In this document: piece by piece, positions 8,787 to 17,303 of the stretch
Layout: every line of letters begins with the position of its first letter
Position numbering within the stretch: position 1 is the first letter of the stretch
Assembly (NCBI GenBank): GCA_038521865.1
Contig: JBCBKO010000004.1
Coordinates: 124,001 to 188,000 of the forward strand
Origin: CALBPI01 sp038521865
GTDB lineage: Bacteria; Pseudomonadota; Gammaproteobacteria; Steroidobacterales; Woeseiaceae
Length of the DNA stretch: 64,000 nucleotides
Direction: 5' to 3'
Position numbers and translations under genes: made by a program
Notes under the pieces: generated by a model
The model's input: only the letters and a program-made list of their open reading frames with translations
Database searches by the model: none
Told to the model about the DNA's origin: nothing

Positions 8787-10121
8787 CTATAGCCGCACTA
8801 ATTCGACGCGACGGTTTTGTTGACGACCCTCAGGCGTGCCATTGTCCCCGACGGGCTTGTCGGGTCCGAAACCCGCGGATTCCAGACGCTCGCCGTCGAT
8901 ACCGTAGGTCGAGATCAGGTGTTCGCGCACCGCTTTCGCACGAGCCGTGCTCAATGCTTTATTGGTCGCCGCACTTCCGGTCGTATCCGTGTGTCCTTCG
9001 ATACGCAAACGCAGATCACCGTAGCGGTCCATCGTGCGTGCGATTTCTTTCAGCGTAGGTGTCGACTCCGGGCGGATCGATGCGCTACCGGTAGCAAACA
9101 AAATCCCCTGAGTTGCGAAACGACCATCAGCCATCAAACGGTCGTAGAGAATTTCCCGTCCACCGGAAGCAATACGTATGTTGTCGAGGTATACCGGCTT
9201 TTCCTGATCGACCTCGCCGACGACGTAGACGTGCAGCTGATTGCTTCTTTGCAGGTCAGCATTAGGAACATTGACCACGCGTGTTTCGTCGAGATACATC
9301 TTTACGTATTTGCCGTCGGCCATAATCCGGACCGGCGTGATTTGTTCCATGGTTCGAGTCTGTCGCGCATGGCTGACGCCGCCGTTGCCACCGCGGATAC
9401 CGGTTTGGAAGTAGTCCGACACCGTAAAGAACGCACTGCTGTAATTCTTCGCCCGACTCTGGAAACAGGTGAAGGGGCTGCTGCTGTTGTCGAGAGGCCC
9501 CGTCGCCAAACACAGGCTGTGCCAATAGTGGGGCGCGTACAAATCGAACTCGACGGTGAAGCGCGTGGGTAGTTCTTCGCCAAGATCGATCGTGAAGCCC
9601 GAGTCACTTGTGATGCGCATGAGCTGGCTGCCCTGCCACTCGACGGTTTCCATATTGCCGCTGACAAACCCGATGCGTCTCGGTACATCCCCAACGTACT
9701 CGTTCTCGAAATCCTCGATGAACAGGGGGCGATCGCCTGGAACGAAGTCATAGTTTGCCCAGACGCTGTCAGACCCCGGCGTCGCGGGTGCGGCGTCACT
9801 GGCAGGGCTGCCGGCGTTGGCAACGGCTACGGCTTGTTCGTCCTCCGGCAGAGCTTCCCCGTTTTCGTCAGTGACGACGACATCCCGCCCTTCGTCCTTG
9901 GCTTGTTGAATACAGTCGAGATCAGTGACAGCGCAGATAACCGCGTCGATCGCATCGGTGGTCAGCTCGTCGGTGCGTTGCTCAACTTCTCGATCAACCG
10001 CACGTTCCGCGCCTCGTTTGGCAGCGTCCTTCAATCGATCGAGAAATTGCGCCTGTGCGTTTCCCGGCAGCACCAATGCAAGGCAAAGCGCAGCCAGTCC
10101 AGCCATTTTCGAAGTATTCAC
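8787..10121 (-). CDS. OmpA-C domain outer-membrane/periplasmic protein
   Basis: I choose GTG 10121 as start because AAGGGG lies 7 bases upstream and it yields a clean signal peptide (GLAALCLALVLPGNAQAQ); a longer frame from 10178 is less likely. The 444 residues comprise a helical N-terminal stretch, an acidic linker, a central beta-sandwich-like domain (about 130-320) and a C-terminal OmpA domain with the peptidoglycan-binding pattern (IEGHTDTTGSAATNKALSTA, then RAKAVREHL and NRRVELVRL). The central domain looks like a carbohydrate-binding or laminin-G fold (WANYDFVPGDRPLFIEDFEN), an inference from composition only. It probably bridges the outer membrane and cell wall. Confidence 0.8.
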   Translation of the reverse strand: MNTSKMAGLAALCLALVLPGNAQAQFLDRLKDAAKRGAERAVDREVEQRTDELTTDAIDAVICAVTDLDCIQQAKDEGRDVVVTDENGEALPEDEQAVAVANAGSPASDAAPATPGSDSVWANYDFVPGDRPLFIEDFENEYVGDVPRRIGFVSGNMETVEWQGSQLMRITSDSGFTIDLGEELPTRFTVEFDLYAPHYWHSLCLATGPLDNSSSPFTCFQSRAKNYSSAFFTVSDYFQTGIRGGNGGVSHARQTRTMEQITPVRIMADGKYVKMYLDETRVVNVPNADLQRSNQLHVYVVGEVDQEKPVYLDNIRIASGGREILYDRLMADGRFATQGILFATGSASIRPESTPTLKEIARTMDRYGDLRLRIEGHTDTTGSAATNKALSTARAKAVREHLISTYGIDGERLESAGFGPDKPVGDNGTPEGRQQNRRVELVRL

Positions 10122-10189
10122 AGATTTTCCCCTTCGCAATGAGCCAGCGCGGACGGCCATCTGTGTCCGCGCCGGCATTTCGTCCTAAA

Positions 10190-10753
10190 TCAAACTCTAC
10201 CTGGTCTCTTACGCAGAAATATCTCAGTACGAGCCAATCCTACAGTCTCTCCGTCCCGCACTGCCGTTGCTTCCATGACGAATTTGCCTGTGCCCATGCT
10301 TGACCAAAGGCGCTCGAGCTGTGCGCGCGCCGCACGCTCGCCACCATACACCCCCTCCGGGAACGGTGTACCTTCATTGACGCCGCGGAAAATATCACCG
10401 GGGAAGAAGATGTCACCGGGGAAGAAGTGGATGCCAAAAGAGTAGTTCTCCTTGGGGGAAACGCCAACCTTTCTCATATTCGCAGGGATGGTCTTGAGTT
10501 GGCCCACGACTTCTCCATCCTGAATAAAGGTCAGAAAAAAGACGAGCCCGTCGATATCACCGTTACCTTCCCATGAAAGAGCTGCCTTCGGGTTGTCTTT
10601 GTCGGCGCAGCAAAACGACGTAGCGAGTTCATCGAGAGACTCGACGGTTGTCCAGTCGACACGATGCTCCATGTCCATGATTAGAGATCCGTCGGCGGAA
10701 GCACACACGGGCGCCAGCGCAAATACGGCAAGAGTCAGGAATCGTTTCAACAT
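10190..10753 (-). CDS. Exported protein of unknown function
   Basis: I take ATG 10753 (MLKRFLTLAVFALAPVCASA) as start because GAGG lies 8 bases upstream and the signal peptide follows directly; the frame continues upstream without support. The mature protein of about 168 residues is beta-rich with a Cys-Cys pair (SFCCADKD). It contains an exact tandem repeat FFPGDI-FFPGDI produced by an 18-bp DNA duplication. Family not recognised. Confidence 0.65.
   Translation of the reverse strand: MLKRFLTLAVFALAPVCASADGSLIMDMEHRVDWTTVESLDELATSFCCADKDNPKAALSWEGNGDIDGLVFFLTFIQDGEVVGQLKTIPANMRKVGVSPKENYSFGIHFFPGDIFFPGDIFRGVNEGTPFPEGVYGGERAARAQLERLWSSMGTGKFVMEATAVRDGETVGLARTEIFLRKRPGRV
10392..10427. repeat. 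18-bp in-frame tandem duplication
   Basis: Two adjacent 18-base units (10392-10409 and 10410-10427; core TCACCGGGGAAGAAG) differ at one position. They insert six residues (FFPGDI) twice in the exported protein encoded on the minus strand. The near-identity suggests a recent slippage or duplication. Confidence 0.9.
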
Positions 10754-10903
10754 GTCATTTCCTCGTTGTTTGTTTTTGTCGAAGTCTCTCAGCAATTTTG
10801 TGAACGTAGCCACACGAAATGGTGACGCTCATGGGTAATCACGTAAGATCGAAAGGAAAGGGCTCACGCTCGTAAAAAAAACACCGGACAGAATTTTTGG
10901 GAT

Positions 10904-11470
10904 ATGGCTGATACATCGTCGCCAACGCAATTGCTTGCTGCCTACCAGGCGGGTGAGAAAGAAGCGCTAGCGGATCTGTTCGAACAGGTCTACGACATGC
11001 TGTACGGGCTGGCGCGACTGCAGCGGTCCAAATGGCAGGGTGACTACACTGTCGGCGCGACTGCACTTGTGAATGAGGCTTATCTGAAGCTGATTGATCA
11101 GACGGGCGCGTCTTATCGCGATCGATCTCACTTTCTCGCGGTGGCGTCCCAAGCGATGCGCCATATTCTGATCGACTACGCACGACGCAGGCAGGCGCTT
11201 CGACGTGGCGGAGATCTCGAGCGCGTCCAAATTGACGAGCTTTTCGATTTGAGTGATGCGCGAGTCGATGAGTTGATCGATCTCAACGAGGCAATGGAGA
11301 AGCTCAGTGAGCTGCAGCCAAGACAAGCTCGCGTTGTCGAGTGTCGTTTGTTTGGTGGCATGCAACTTGATGAGACCGCCGAAGCGCTAGACCTTTCGAA
11401 GGCAACGGTGAAGCGGGACTGGACAGCCGCGCGGGCACTCTTGTTCGCGTTATTGAATCCCGACTCATGA
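10904..11470 (+). CDS. ECF RNA polymerase sigma factor (Sigma70_ECF type)
   Basis: The 188-residue protein has a region 2 at about 10-95 (LFEQVYDMLYGLARLQ, RSHFLAVASQAMRHILIDYARRRQALRRGG) and a region 4 at about 125-185 (LQPRQARVVECRLFGGMQLDETAEALDLSKATVKRDWTAARALL, a helix-turn-helix). The HFLAVASQAMRHILIDYARRR block is typical of the ECF group (TIGR02999/PF07638) that sits next to Ser/Thr kinases. The kinase gene begins 70 bases downstream on the same strand. In this arrangement sigma activity is usually controlled by kinase phosphorylation rather than by an anti-sigma factor; none is present here. Confidence 0.9.
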   Translation: MADTSSPTQLLAAYQAGEKEALADLFEQVYDMLYGLARLQRSKWQGDYTVGATALVNEAYLKLIDQTGASYRDRSHFLAVASQAMRHILIDYARRRQALRRGGDLERVQIDELFDLSDARVDELIDLNEAMEKLSELQPRQARVVECRLFGGMQLDETAEALDLSKATVKRDWTAARALLFALLNPDS

Positions 11471-11540
11471 GCTGTTTGTGTAATTCCATACGTAGACCCA
11501 TAGAGAACAGAAAAAAACCTGAGCAAGAGAGGTTCTAAGC

Positions 11541-14156
11541 GTGACGCCTGAGCGATGGGAACAGATCAGCAAAATTCTGGCAGATGCGCTTGAACAGCCG
11601 GCTGCAGATCGCTCCGCATTCATATCGGAGGCTTGCGGTAGTGATCGCGAGATGCGCGATGAGGTAGAGTCATTGCTCTCCCGACAAGCCGATGCGAACG
11701 CGTTTTTTGATCGATTTGCGGATGACCTGACACCGGATACGACGAAGCGTAGCGACATACCGAGCCTCTCCGGCACTGACGTTGGCCCTTATCGACTGAC
11801 CGAAGTCATTGGCCGAGGTGGTATGGGCGTCGTCTATCGAGCTGCCCGGAATGACGGCGCTTTCGAGCAGGAAGTCGCCCTGAAGCTGTTGCCCACAGGT
11901 GTCAGCGAGGATCACCTGCAGCGGTTTGAGGCCGAGCGCCAGATACTCGCGCCATTGCAGCACCCGCATATCGCGCGTCTCCTCGATGGAGGCTTCAGCG
12001 CTGATGGTACGCCCTACTTTGTCATGGACTACGTCGATGGTGTGCCGATCACACAGTACTGCGATGCACAGCAGCTGGATGTTCGCCAGCGACTGAAGCT
12101 ATTCGGGCAGGTCTGTAGCGCCGTGCAGTATGCACATCAGAATCTGGTTGTTCACAGAGACTTGAAACCCTCCAATATCCTGGTGACTGACGGTGGGGTC
12201 GTGAAACTGCTCGACTTCGGTATCGCAAAGCTACTGGATCAGAGCGCCCGGTCGAGACCTTCACTTACTCAAGTGGGTGCTCGGGTAATGACCCCGGAGT
12301 ACGCGAGCCCGGAACAAATTCGGGGTGATTCAATCACGACGTCGAGCGATGTCTATCAGCTGGGTGTGCTGCTGTATGAATTGCTGACAGGGCGTCGTCC
12401 GTACAAGGCCATCGCGATTCGGGAGATGGAGCGCATCATTCTCGAGGAGGAGCCGACACGCCCCAGTACGGCCATCACGATGGTCATGGACGCAACTCCG
12501 GAGACCTCTACGCAGACGCACGCGATGACGACGCAAAAGCTGCAGCGTGAGCTTCGTGGTGATCTGGACCAAATCATTCTCAAGGCGCTTAGCAAGCGAC
12601 CCGACCATCGCTACAGTTCTGTCGAAGCTATGGCCGACGATCTGGGCCGGCATTTACAAGGCATGCCAGTTCTCGCGCAGGGAAACCGCTGGACCTATGT
12701 TGCGAGTAAGTTTATGCGTCGACACAGAACCGGTATCGGTGCGCTCGCGCTTACGTTTTCGGCGCTCGCAGTTGGCCTTGGTGCTGCGCTATGGCAAGGG
12801 AAAATCGCTGCCGATGAGCGTGATCGGGCGCAGCAGCAAGAGCGCCTCGCCAGTGAAGTTGCCGGTTTCATGAAAGGCATGTTTTTCTTTTTCGCGAGCT
12901 CTGTGCCGGAGGGCACCTCACCATCGCCGATGGATGTTCTGCAACAGGGGGTAGTCAGAGCGGAGCAGATTGACGACGACCGGGAGCTTGCAGGCGCTTT
13001 GTTGCATGAGATTGCTGACCTGCATATCTGGATTCGCGAGTACCCAAAGGCGGATGAGCTTTTTGAACGTACGCTTGAGTTGCGCCAAACGCCGCGCGGT
13101 CAAATGGCTGTCCTCGAACGACTGGCCACGAGTGCTCGCTTGCAGAATCAACTGGATCGCGCAATGCCGCTTTATGAGCAAGCCGTCGCGATTGGTGATG
13201 AGTTTCTGGCTGAGGATGACCTCGATATGGCCTCTGTGCTCAATACCTACGGTATTGCGCTCAGCGACGCCGAGGAACTCGAGACTGCCGAGCGCATACA
13301 ACGCCGTGTGGTTGCGATCCGTGAGGCGCAGCCGATGGACAATCACAGCGATCGCGCCCAGCTCGCGGCGGCGCTCGACAATCTTGGTGTGATTATCGCC
13401 AAGTCCGGGCGATTGATGGACGCACTTTCTTATCACGAGCAGGGGTTGGCGTACCGGGAGATGATTTCGCAGGACGTCGCCGGCGAAAATATGGATGTTG
13501 CCTGGAGTTTGCTCAACATCATGAGCATTCAAGCACTGCTTGCCGAGTGGGATCAGCTGCTTGAGCATGCGGACCGACAAATCAGGATCGCCGACTCGAC
13601 GCTGGGGTCTAACCATCGCATGAGCGTCGGGGGTCGTCGGTTGAAGGCGTTGGCGCTGCTCGAGCAAGGCGAACTCGACGACGCCCGCCTGCTGCATTCC
13701 GAAGCAGAATCGAATCTACGTGACAATGCATTTGCCGACAAAGAGGAGTTGCTGTTGCTCGGTATGCTCGGCGCTCGGATTGAACGTGAGGCAGGTGCGG
13801 TGGCGACGTCGGAACAATTGCTTCGTGACCTCTGGCCGGCTCTGGATGAACAGTGGCAAACCAACAAGAAGAGTGCCTTCGCTGGACTCGTAGCTATCGA
13901 GCTCGGCAAGACGCTTGTAGCGGCTAGTCGGATACAGGAAGCGCTAGAGTGGTTTGAGCTTGCGGTATTGATCGAGACTCAATCGAGGCCGGCGGGACAC
14001 TACCGTGTCGGCATCGCACATCTGGAGTTAGCCGAGGCTTCGGCTAAAGCCGCTGATCGCGTGGAGCATGCGCAAGTCGCAATCGATTTTCTTGAGCCGG
14101 TATTTGGCGAATCACATCCACTCACGCAGCGAGCGCAGTCTCTCTTGCGTCAATAG
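11541..14156 (+). CDS. Ser/Thr protein kinase with TPR periplasmic domain
   Basis: The 871-residue protein starts at GTG 11541, with GAGAGG 8 bases upstream. A helical N-terminal segment (1-75; TPERW, then LSRQADANAFFD) precedes a complete kinase domain of about 84-372: Gly loop GRGGMG at 91-96, Lys115, HRDLKPSN from 205, DFG at 225-227 and TPEYASPEQI activation end. One transmembrane helix (about 398-419) follows. The remaining 450 residues are tetratricopeptide-like repeats, presumably periplasmic. The catalytic residues are all present. With the ECF sigma gene immediately upstream it forms a sensing unit in which an external signal would reach the sigma factor by phosphorylation. Confidence 0.9.
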   Translation: MTPERWEQISKILADALEQPAADRSAFISEACGSDREMRDEVESLLSRQADANAFFDRFADDLTPDTTKRSDIPSLSGTDVGPYRLTEVIGRGGMGVVYRAARNDGAFEQEVALKLLPTGVSEDHLQRFEAERQILAPLQHPHIARLLDGGFSADGTPYFVMDYVDGVPITQYCDAQQLDVRQRLKLFGQVCSAVQYAHQNLVVHRDLKPSNILVTDGGVVKLLDFGIAKLLDQSARSRPSLTQVGARVMTPEYASPEQIRGDSITTSSDVYQLGVLLYELLTGRRPYKAIAIREMERIILEEEPTRPSTAITMVMDATPETSTQTHAMTTQKLQRELRGDLDQIILKALSKRPDHRYSSVEAMADDLGRHLQGMPVLAQGNRWTYVASKFMRRHRTGIGALALTFSALAVGLGAALWQGKIAADERDRAQQQERLASEVAGFMKGMFFFFASSVPEGTSPSPMDVLQQGVVRAEQIDDDRELAGALLHEIADLHIWIREYPKADELFERTLELRQTPRGQMAVLERLATSARLQNQLDRAMPLYEQAVAIGDEFLAEDDLDMASVLNTYGIALSDAEELETAERIQRRVVAIREAQPMDNHSDRAQLAAALDNLGVIIAKSGRLMDALSYHEQGLAYREMISQDVAGENMDVAWSLLNIMSIQALLAEWDQLLEHADRQIRIADSTLGSNHRMSVGGRRLKALALLEQGELDDARLLHSEAESNLRDNAFADKEELLLLGMLGARIEREAGAVATSEQLLRDLWPALDEQWQTNKKSAFAGLVAIELGKTLVAASRIQEALEWFELAVLIETQSRPAGHYRVGIAHLELAEASAKAADRVEHAQVAIDFLEPVFGESHPLTQRAQSLLRQ

Positions 14157-14168
14157 CGTCCGTCGTGG

Positions 14169-15089
14169 CTAGGCGCCGTAGTATTGGGCACAGCGCTCGC
14201 CAACTGATTTCAGGACTTTCTCATCCTCACGGCGGAATGCACCTTGCGTTCCATCATCGTCATAGAAGGTCGCGAGCACGAACCCAGGGACGGTGTTGCT
14301 TGGCCAAACGATAGCGATATCGTTGTATTTTGTCGGCATCGCCTCGTCCATACCGGTTCCCGTTTTATCGCCGGATACCCAGGTTGTCGGGAAACCTGCT
14401 CGTAATCGACGGCGCCCGGTCGTTGTTTGTCGGGTCCAGCCTGCAAGTTGCTGTCGGTTCTCGGCGTTAAGAAAATTACTGAACAGCATGGTACTGACTG
14501 TGGCGGCGCTTGCCGCTGGCGTCGTCGTGTCGCGGATTTCGCCAGGCGGAACGAGGTTCATGTCAGGCTCATACCGGTCCAGCCGCGTCATCTCATCACC
14601 GAGGTCTCGCAGCCTGCGTGTGAAGCCCGCCGGTCCGTCGATCAAATTCAATAGCAGGTTGGCCGCTACGTTGTCGCTCGTGGTCTGTGCGGCTTCCGCC
14701 AACGCGCCGATGGTCATCTGGCCTTGTTCAAGAAACCGCGACGTGATGGGCGCATGCGGCACCATGCCCGCTTTCGAGTAATTGACGGGAGCGTCCAATC
14801 TAAGGCGGCCGTCTTGAGCCTCGCGCAGGATGAGTCCCGCGAGTGCGAGCTTAAACGTAGAGCACATACCGAATCGCTCGTTGACTCGGTGTCCGGCAAC
14901 GTCGTCTTGACCGGTCTCAAGTAGCGCCACACCTAGCCGACCTCCGGATGCTTCCTCAAGCGCTGCGAGTCCGCGTTCGAGTCGTGATACGTCGCGCGCA
15001 CTCCCGACGTTTGGAATCCACGATGCGACCAGCGTGAGCGCTGTCGCCTTCAGGAAGTGCCTTCGATTTTTCGACTGCTTGTCGTCCAT
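14169..15089 (-). CDS. Class A serine beta-lactamase
   Basis: The 306-residue protein starts at ATG 15089; upstream frame belongs to the overlapping region of the neighbour. A Tat-type leader (KNRRHFLKATALTLVASW) would export it folded. All class A motifs are intact: STFK (active Ser77, Lys80), SDN at 138-140, the omega loop RYEPDMN with general base Glu174 and Asn178, and KTG at 242-244. A cysteine precedes the active serine, but a glycine sits at the position of the partner cysteine of KPC/SME enzymes, so it is not of that disulphide type; it is closer in pattern to L2/CTX-M-like enzymes. Spectrum cannot be read from sequence. No AmpR-like regulator is adjacent. Confidence 0.9.
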   Translation of the reverse strand: MDDKQSKNRRHFLKATALTLVASWIPNVGSARDVSRLERGLAALEEASGGRLGVALLETGQDDVAGHRVNERFGMCSTFKLALAGLILREAQDGRLRLDAPVNYSKAGMVPHAPITSRFLEQGQMTIGALAEAAQTTSDNVAANLLLNLIDGPAGFTRRLRDLGDEMTRLDRYEPDMNLVPPGEIRDTTTPAASAATVSTMLFSNFLNAENRQQLAGWTRQTTTGRRRLRAGFPTTWVSGDKTGTGMDEAMPTKYNDIAIVWPSNTVPGFVLATFYDDDGTQGAFRREDEKVLKSVGERCAQYYGA

Positions 15090-15091
15090 AG

Positions 15092-15343
15092 CTAGCCGGC
15101 AGAGTTCAGACGTGAAATCTGAAGCTCGATCTTCTTCAACTCTCGCAACAAAGACACCTGGTTCATGCGCAGCCAAAACCACATCTTGATCATCGCAACG
15201 GCCAATGAGCACCACAAAAATCCGGCAAGCCAGAGCAGACTCTGATTCAAATCGGGTGCGCTAGCAAGGCGCACTGCGGCAAAGACACAAAGCCCAAAGA
15301 GGATGAAGCTGAGGACAAACGCGAATCCTGTCCACCATCGCAT
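15092..15343 (-). CDS. Small two-helix membrane protein
   Basis: The 83-residue protein has two hydrophobic helices (GFAFVLSFILFGLCVFAAVRLA and LLWLAGFLWCSLAVAMIKMWFWL) and a short amphipathic, possibly coiled-coil tail (SLLRELKKIELQISRL). The stop is two bases before the beta-lactamase ATG, so the two genes are co-transcribed and possibly coupled. Similar small proteins with a KMWFWLRMNQ-like stretch occur widely in proteobacteria without known function, as far as I recall. No role in resistance is implied by sequence. Confidence 0.65.
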   Translation of the reverse strand: MRWWTGFAFVLSFILFGLCVFAAVRLASAPDLNQSLLWLAGFLWCSLAVAMIKMWFWLRMNQVSLLRELKKIELQISRLNSAG

Positions 15344-15638
15344 AGGACCTGCAAACGTATCCGCTATTTGCGCATAGAGTCCTTAAGGGTAAGCCCTTCG
15401 CTGTAGAAGAGCGTGGCAGTGACCCAGAGTGGATACGGTAACGATTCGAATGCACTGGAGAGATCGGAACGCTCTGCGTTGCTTGCGACAACAGCGCCAT
15501 CGGCATCGTGCAGTGCTTCAGTTTGGTTTGCTCCCTCATAACGGGTCAGTCGTTTCAGGTACCGGAAAGGTTCAGTATTGGAAGCATCGTGCCAGTCAGT
15601 TGATAATGGTGGTGAATCATCAGAATCAGGAGCGCAGC

Positions 15639-16034
15639 ATGCTGAGTCACGTCATGGTTGGCAGTAGTGATATTGAGCGAACCAAAACATTTTATAACGC
15701 AGTACTCGGAGTGCTGGGTGCGGGAGAGCCTTTCGTAAACGTTAACAGCACAGGCCAGACGCGTCTTTTTTACATTCACAATGGATCAACTTTTAGCGTC
15801 TCAGAGCCGATTGATGGCGAGGCGCCCAGCGTGGCCAACGGTTCCACGATTGGTTTTGTATGCGAGTCGCCGGAGCAAGTGAAGGAGTTCCATGATGTCG
15901 CGGTGGCCAACGGCGCGACCAGCATTGAAGAACCGCCGGGGCCAAGAGAGGGCTCGATGGGCTTGATGCATCTTTGCTATTTTCTTGACCCAGACGGGCA
16001 CAAGATCTGCGGTTTGCACCGTCCCTCCAAATAA
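15639..16034 (+). CDS. VOC (glyoxalase/bleomycin-resistance) superfamily protein
   Basis: The 131-residue protein starts at ATG 15639 with AGGAG six bases upstream. It has a single VOC fold: N-terminal MLSHVMVGSSDIERTKTFYNAVLG, a central hydrophobic strand GSTIGFVCESPEQVKEFHDVAVANGA and C-terminal YFLDPDGHKICGLH. These contain the usual metal-ligand positions (an H near the start, a D/E near the end). Such proteins act in isomerase, dioxygenase or fosfomycin/bleomycin-type reactions; the substrate is unknown. The 295 bases upstream hold no supported gene. Confidence 0.85.
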   Translation: MLSHVMVGSSDIERTKTFYNAVLGVLGAGEPFVNVNSTGQTRLFYIHNGSTFSVSEPIDGEAPSVANGSTIGFVCESPEQVKEFHDVAVANGATSIEEPPGPREGSMGLMHLCYFLDPDGHKICGLHRPSK

Positions 16035-16113
16035 CATCGAAATTGGGCATAGCCATCATGAGAAAAATCCGGCATGCTCCAAATTCCACGGGCAAATTTA
16101 AGGAGGTGATCAC

Positions 16114-16179
16114 ATGTCGAGTGAGTATCAACTGGAGCGGAGTCTGCAAGCGTGTGTAGTTGAGGGCATGAACTTCTGA
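16114..16179 (+). CDS. 21-codon small ORF with near-perfect Shine-Dalgarno
   Basis: The ORF runs ATG 16114 to TGA 16177-16179 and encodes MSSEYQLERSLQ followed by ACVVEGMNF. It is preceded by TAAGGAGGTGATC (16100-16112), complementary to essentially the whole anti-Shine-Dalgarno tail of 16S rRNA, 7 bases from GGAGG to ATG. A small hairpin (GGGCAG-AAA-CTGCCC, 16201-16215) and an intrinsic terminator (16225-16252) follow, giving a self-contained unit of about 150 bases. It may be a small protein or a peptide precursor; I know no homologue. The VOC gene ends 79 bases upstream. Confidence 0.55.
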   Translation: MSSEYQLERSLQACVVEGMNF

Positions 16180-16224
16180 TCATCCCCGAGCTGAGTACGT
16201 GGGCAGAAACTGCCCGACTCACGG

Positions 16225-16252
16225 AAGGCCGCGCATTGCGCGGCCTTTTTTT
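16225..16252 (+). terminator. Intrinsic terminator after the small ORF
   Basis: A 10-bp stem AAGGCCGCGC/GCGCGGCCTT with loop ATT is followed by a run of seven T (16246-16252). It closes the VOC plus small-ORF transcription unit. Confidence 0.9.
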
Positions 16253-16299
16253 GTATTGCTTCTGTTCAAGTGGCGGTGACGCTTGTCGCTACGCCACCA

Positions 16300-16797
16300 A
16301 TGTGGAACTTCAAGACGGCACAGACGATCGGCCTGCTACTCGTTCTCGGTGGATGCACCACGACACCGCCTGAGTTCGCAATGCGATCGAAGGTCGTCGA
16401 TACCTGGGTCACTTACCGGGTCGACTCTGACTCATCTCGAGTTTACGAAGTCCGTACGTTCCACGCCGACGGCACCTTGGAGGGTAGTGTTTCGGATCAG
16501 ATGCAGATCTACGGCGAATTCCGTGAAGTATCGAGTCGACGCTATACCGGACAATGGGAACTTGAGCGCGATACCCTGACCGTATTCGGATTGCTCTTCG
16601 CGTCCGGATATCCTGCCGATGCATTCAGTCGCGACCGAATTCTGGCGATCGATGGCCAAAGAGCGATATTTGAAAACATGAAAACCGGCGAAGTCGTCGT
16701 TCACTACCGGCAATCCGCCCAGCAAACCGGGATGCGCACGTCACCGGCCACCATGAGACGAACTCATCTATTCGGCCCCCGCATACGAATTAATTAA
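16300..16797 (+). CDS. Predicted lipoprotein, unknown function
   Basis: The frame runs from GTG 16270, but I place the start at ATG 16300 (MWNFKTAQTIGLLLVLGGC), which gives a normal lipoprotein signal with lipobox VLGGC; neither start has a convincing ribosome-binding site. The mature part of about 145 residues is beta-rich (YRVDSDSSRVYEVRTFHADGT, YTGQWELERDTLTVFG), like small lipocalin-type domains of unknown function. It lies between a terminator and the DUF4149 gene. Confidence 0.6.
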   Translation: MWNFKTAQTIGLLLVLGGCTTTPPEFAMRSKVVDTWVTYRVDSDSSRVYEVRTFHADGTLEGSVSDQMQIYGEFREVSSRRYTGQWELERDTLTVFGLLFASGYPADAFSRDRILAIDGQRAIFENMKTGEVVVHYRQSAQQTGMRTSPATMRRTHLFGPRIRIN

Positions 16798-16850
16798 TAT
16801 TCCAACTTATATGATTGCGGGTAAGTGCCCGCGTCGATTCAGGAGTACCT

Positions 16851-17303
16851 ATGCTCGAATTCGGCATTGTTTTGACAACCCTTGCTTTGGCGGTTTGGGT
16901 AGGGTCAATCGTTTTCCAGACGGCGGTCGTTGCGCCCAGCGTCTTCACAACGCTTGATATCGATGATGCCGGCAGATTTCTGCGTGGTTTGTTCCCGAGG
17001 TTCTTTACGGCGGGCACGGTGTGCGGTGTCGTTATGCTGCTGGGACTTGCTGGCATCTACTTTGACGGTAGTTCCGACCAAAGACTACTGACACTCGGTG
17101 CAACCACCGGCTTGATGTTGGTTTTGCAGATTACTGCGGGACGGATGGTGCCGGCGATCAATGCGGCGCGTGATCAGGGAGAAGCTGGGAAGCGGCGCTT
17201 TGGACAGCTGCATGGTATCAACGTGGGTCTGACGGTGATTGTGCTGCTGTTGGGTTTATTTCTGTTGAGCGGGTTAGCTCTGGCGGTTGTCGATGCAGCC
17301 TGA
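16851..17303 (+). CDS. DUF4149-like four-helix membrane protein
   Basis: The 150-residue protein starts at ATG 16851 directly after AGGAGTACCT. Four transmembrane helices (about 3-25, 45-70, 78-98, 125-148) separate short loops, including RFLRGLFPRFF and AINAARDQGEAGKRRFGQLHGIN. The pattern of a conserved R-x-F-F after helix 1 and a K-R-x-F-x-x-L-H before helix 4 matches the DUF4149/TMEM205-like group. The function is unknown. It overlaps ubiG by 11 bases, so the two are translationally linked. Confidence 0.8.
   Translation: MLEFGIVLTTLALAVWVGSIVFQTAVVAPSVFTTLDIDDAGRFLRGLFPRFFTAGTVCGVVMLLGLAGIYFDGSSDQRLLTLGATTGLMLVLQITAGRMVPAINAARDQGEAGKRRFGQLHGINVGLTVIVLLLGLFLLSGLALAVVDAA

Noticed and set aside
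12918..13697. 259-codon minus-strand frame
   Set aside because: Antisense to the TPR part of the Ser/Thr kinase; no domain, no ribosome-binding site.
16100..16112. Fragment of 16S rRNA 3' end
   Set aside because: Only the anti-SD complement matches; flanking sequence does not resemble 16S rRNA on either strand, and an ATG follows at proper spacing, so it is read as a Shine-Dalgarno.
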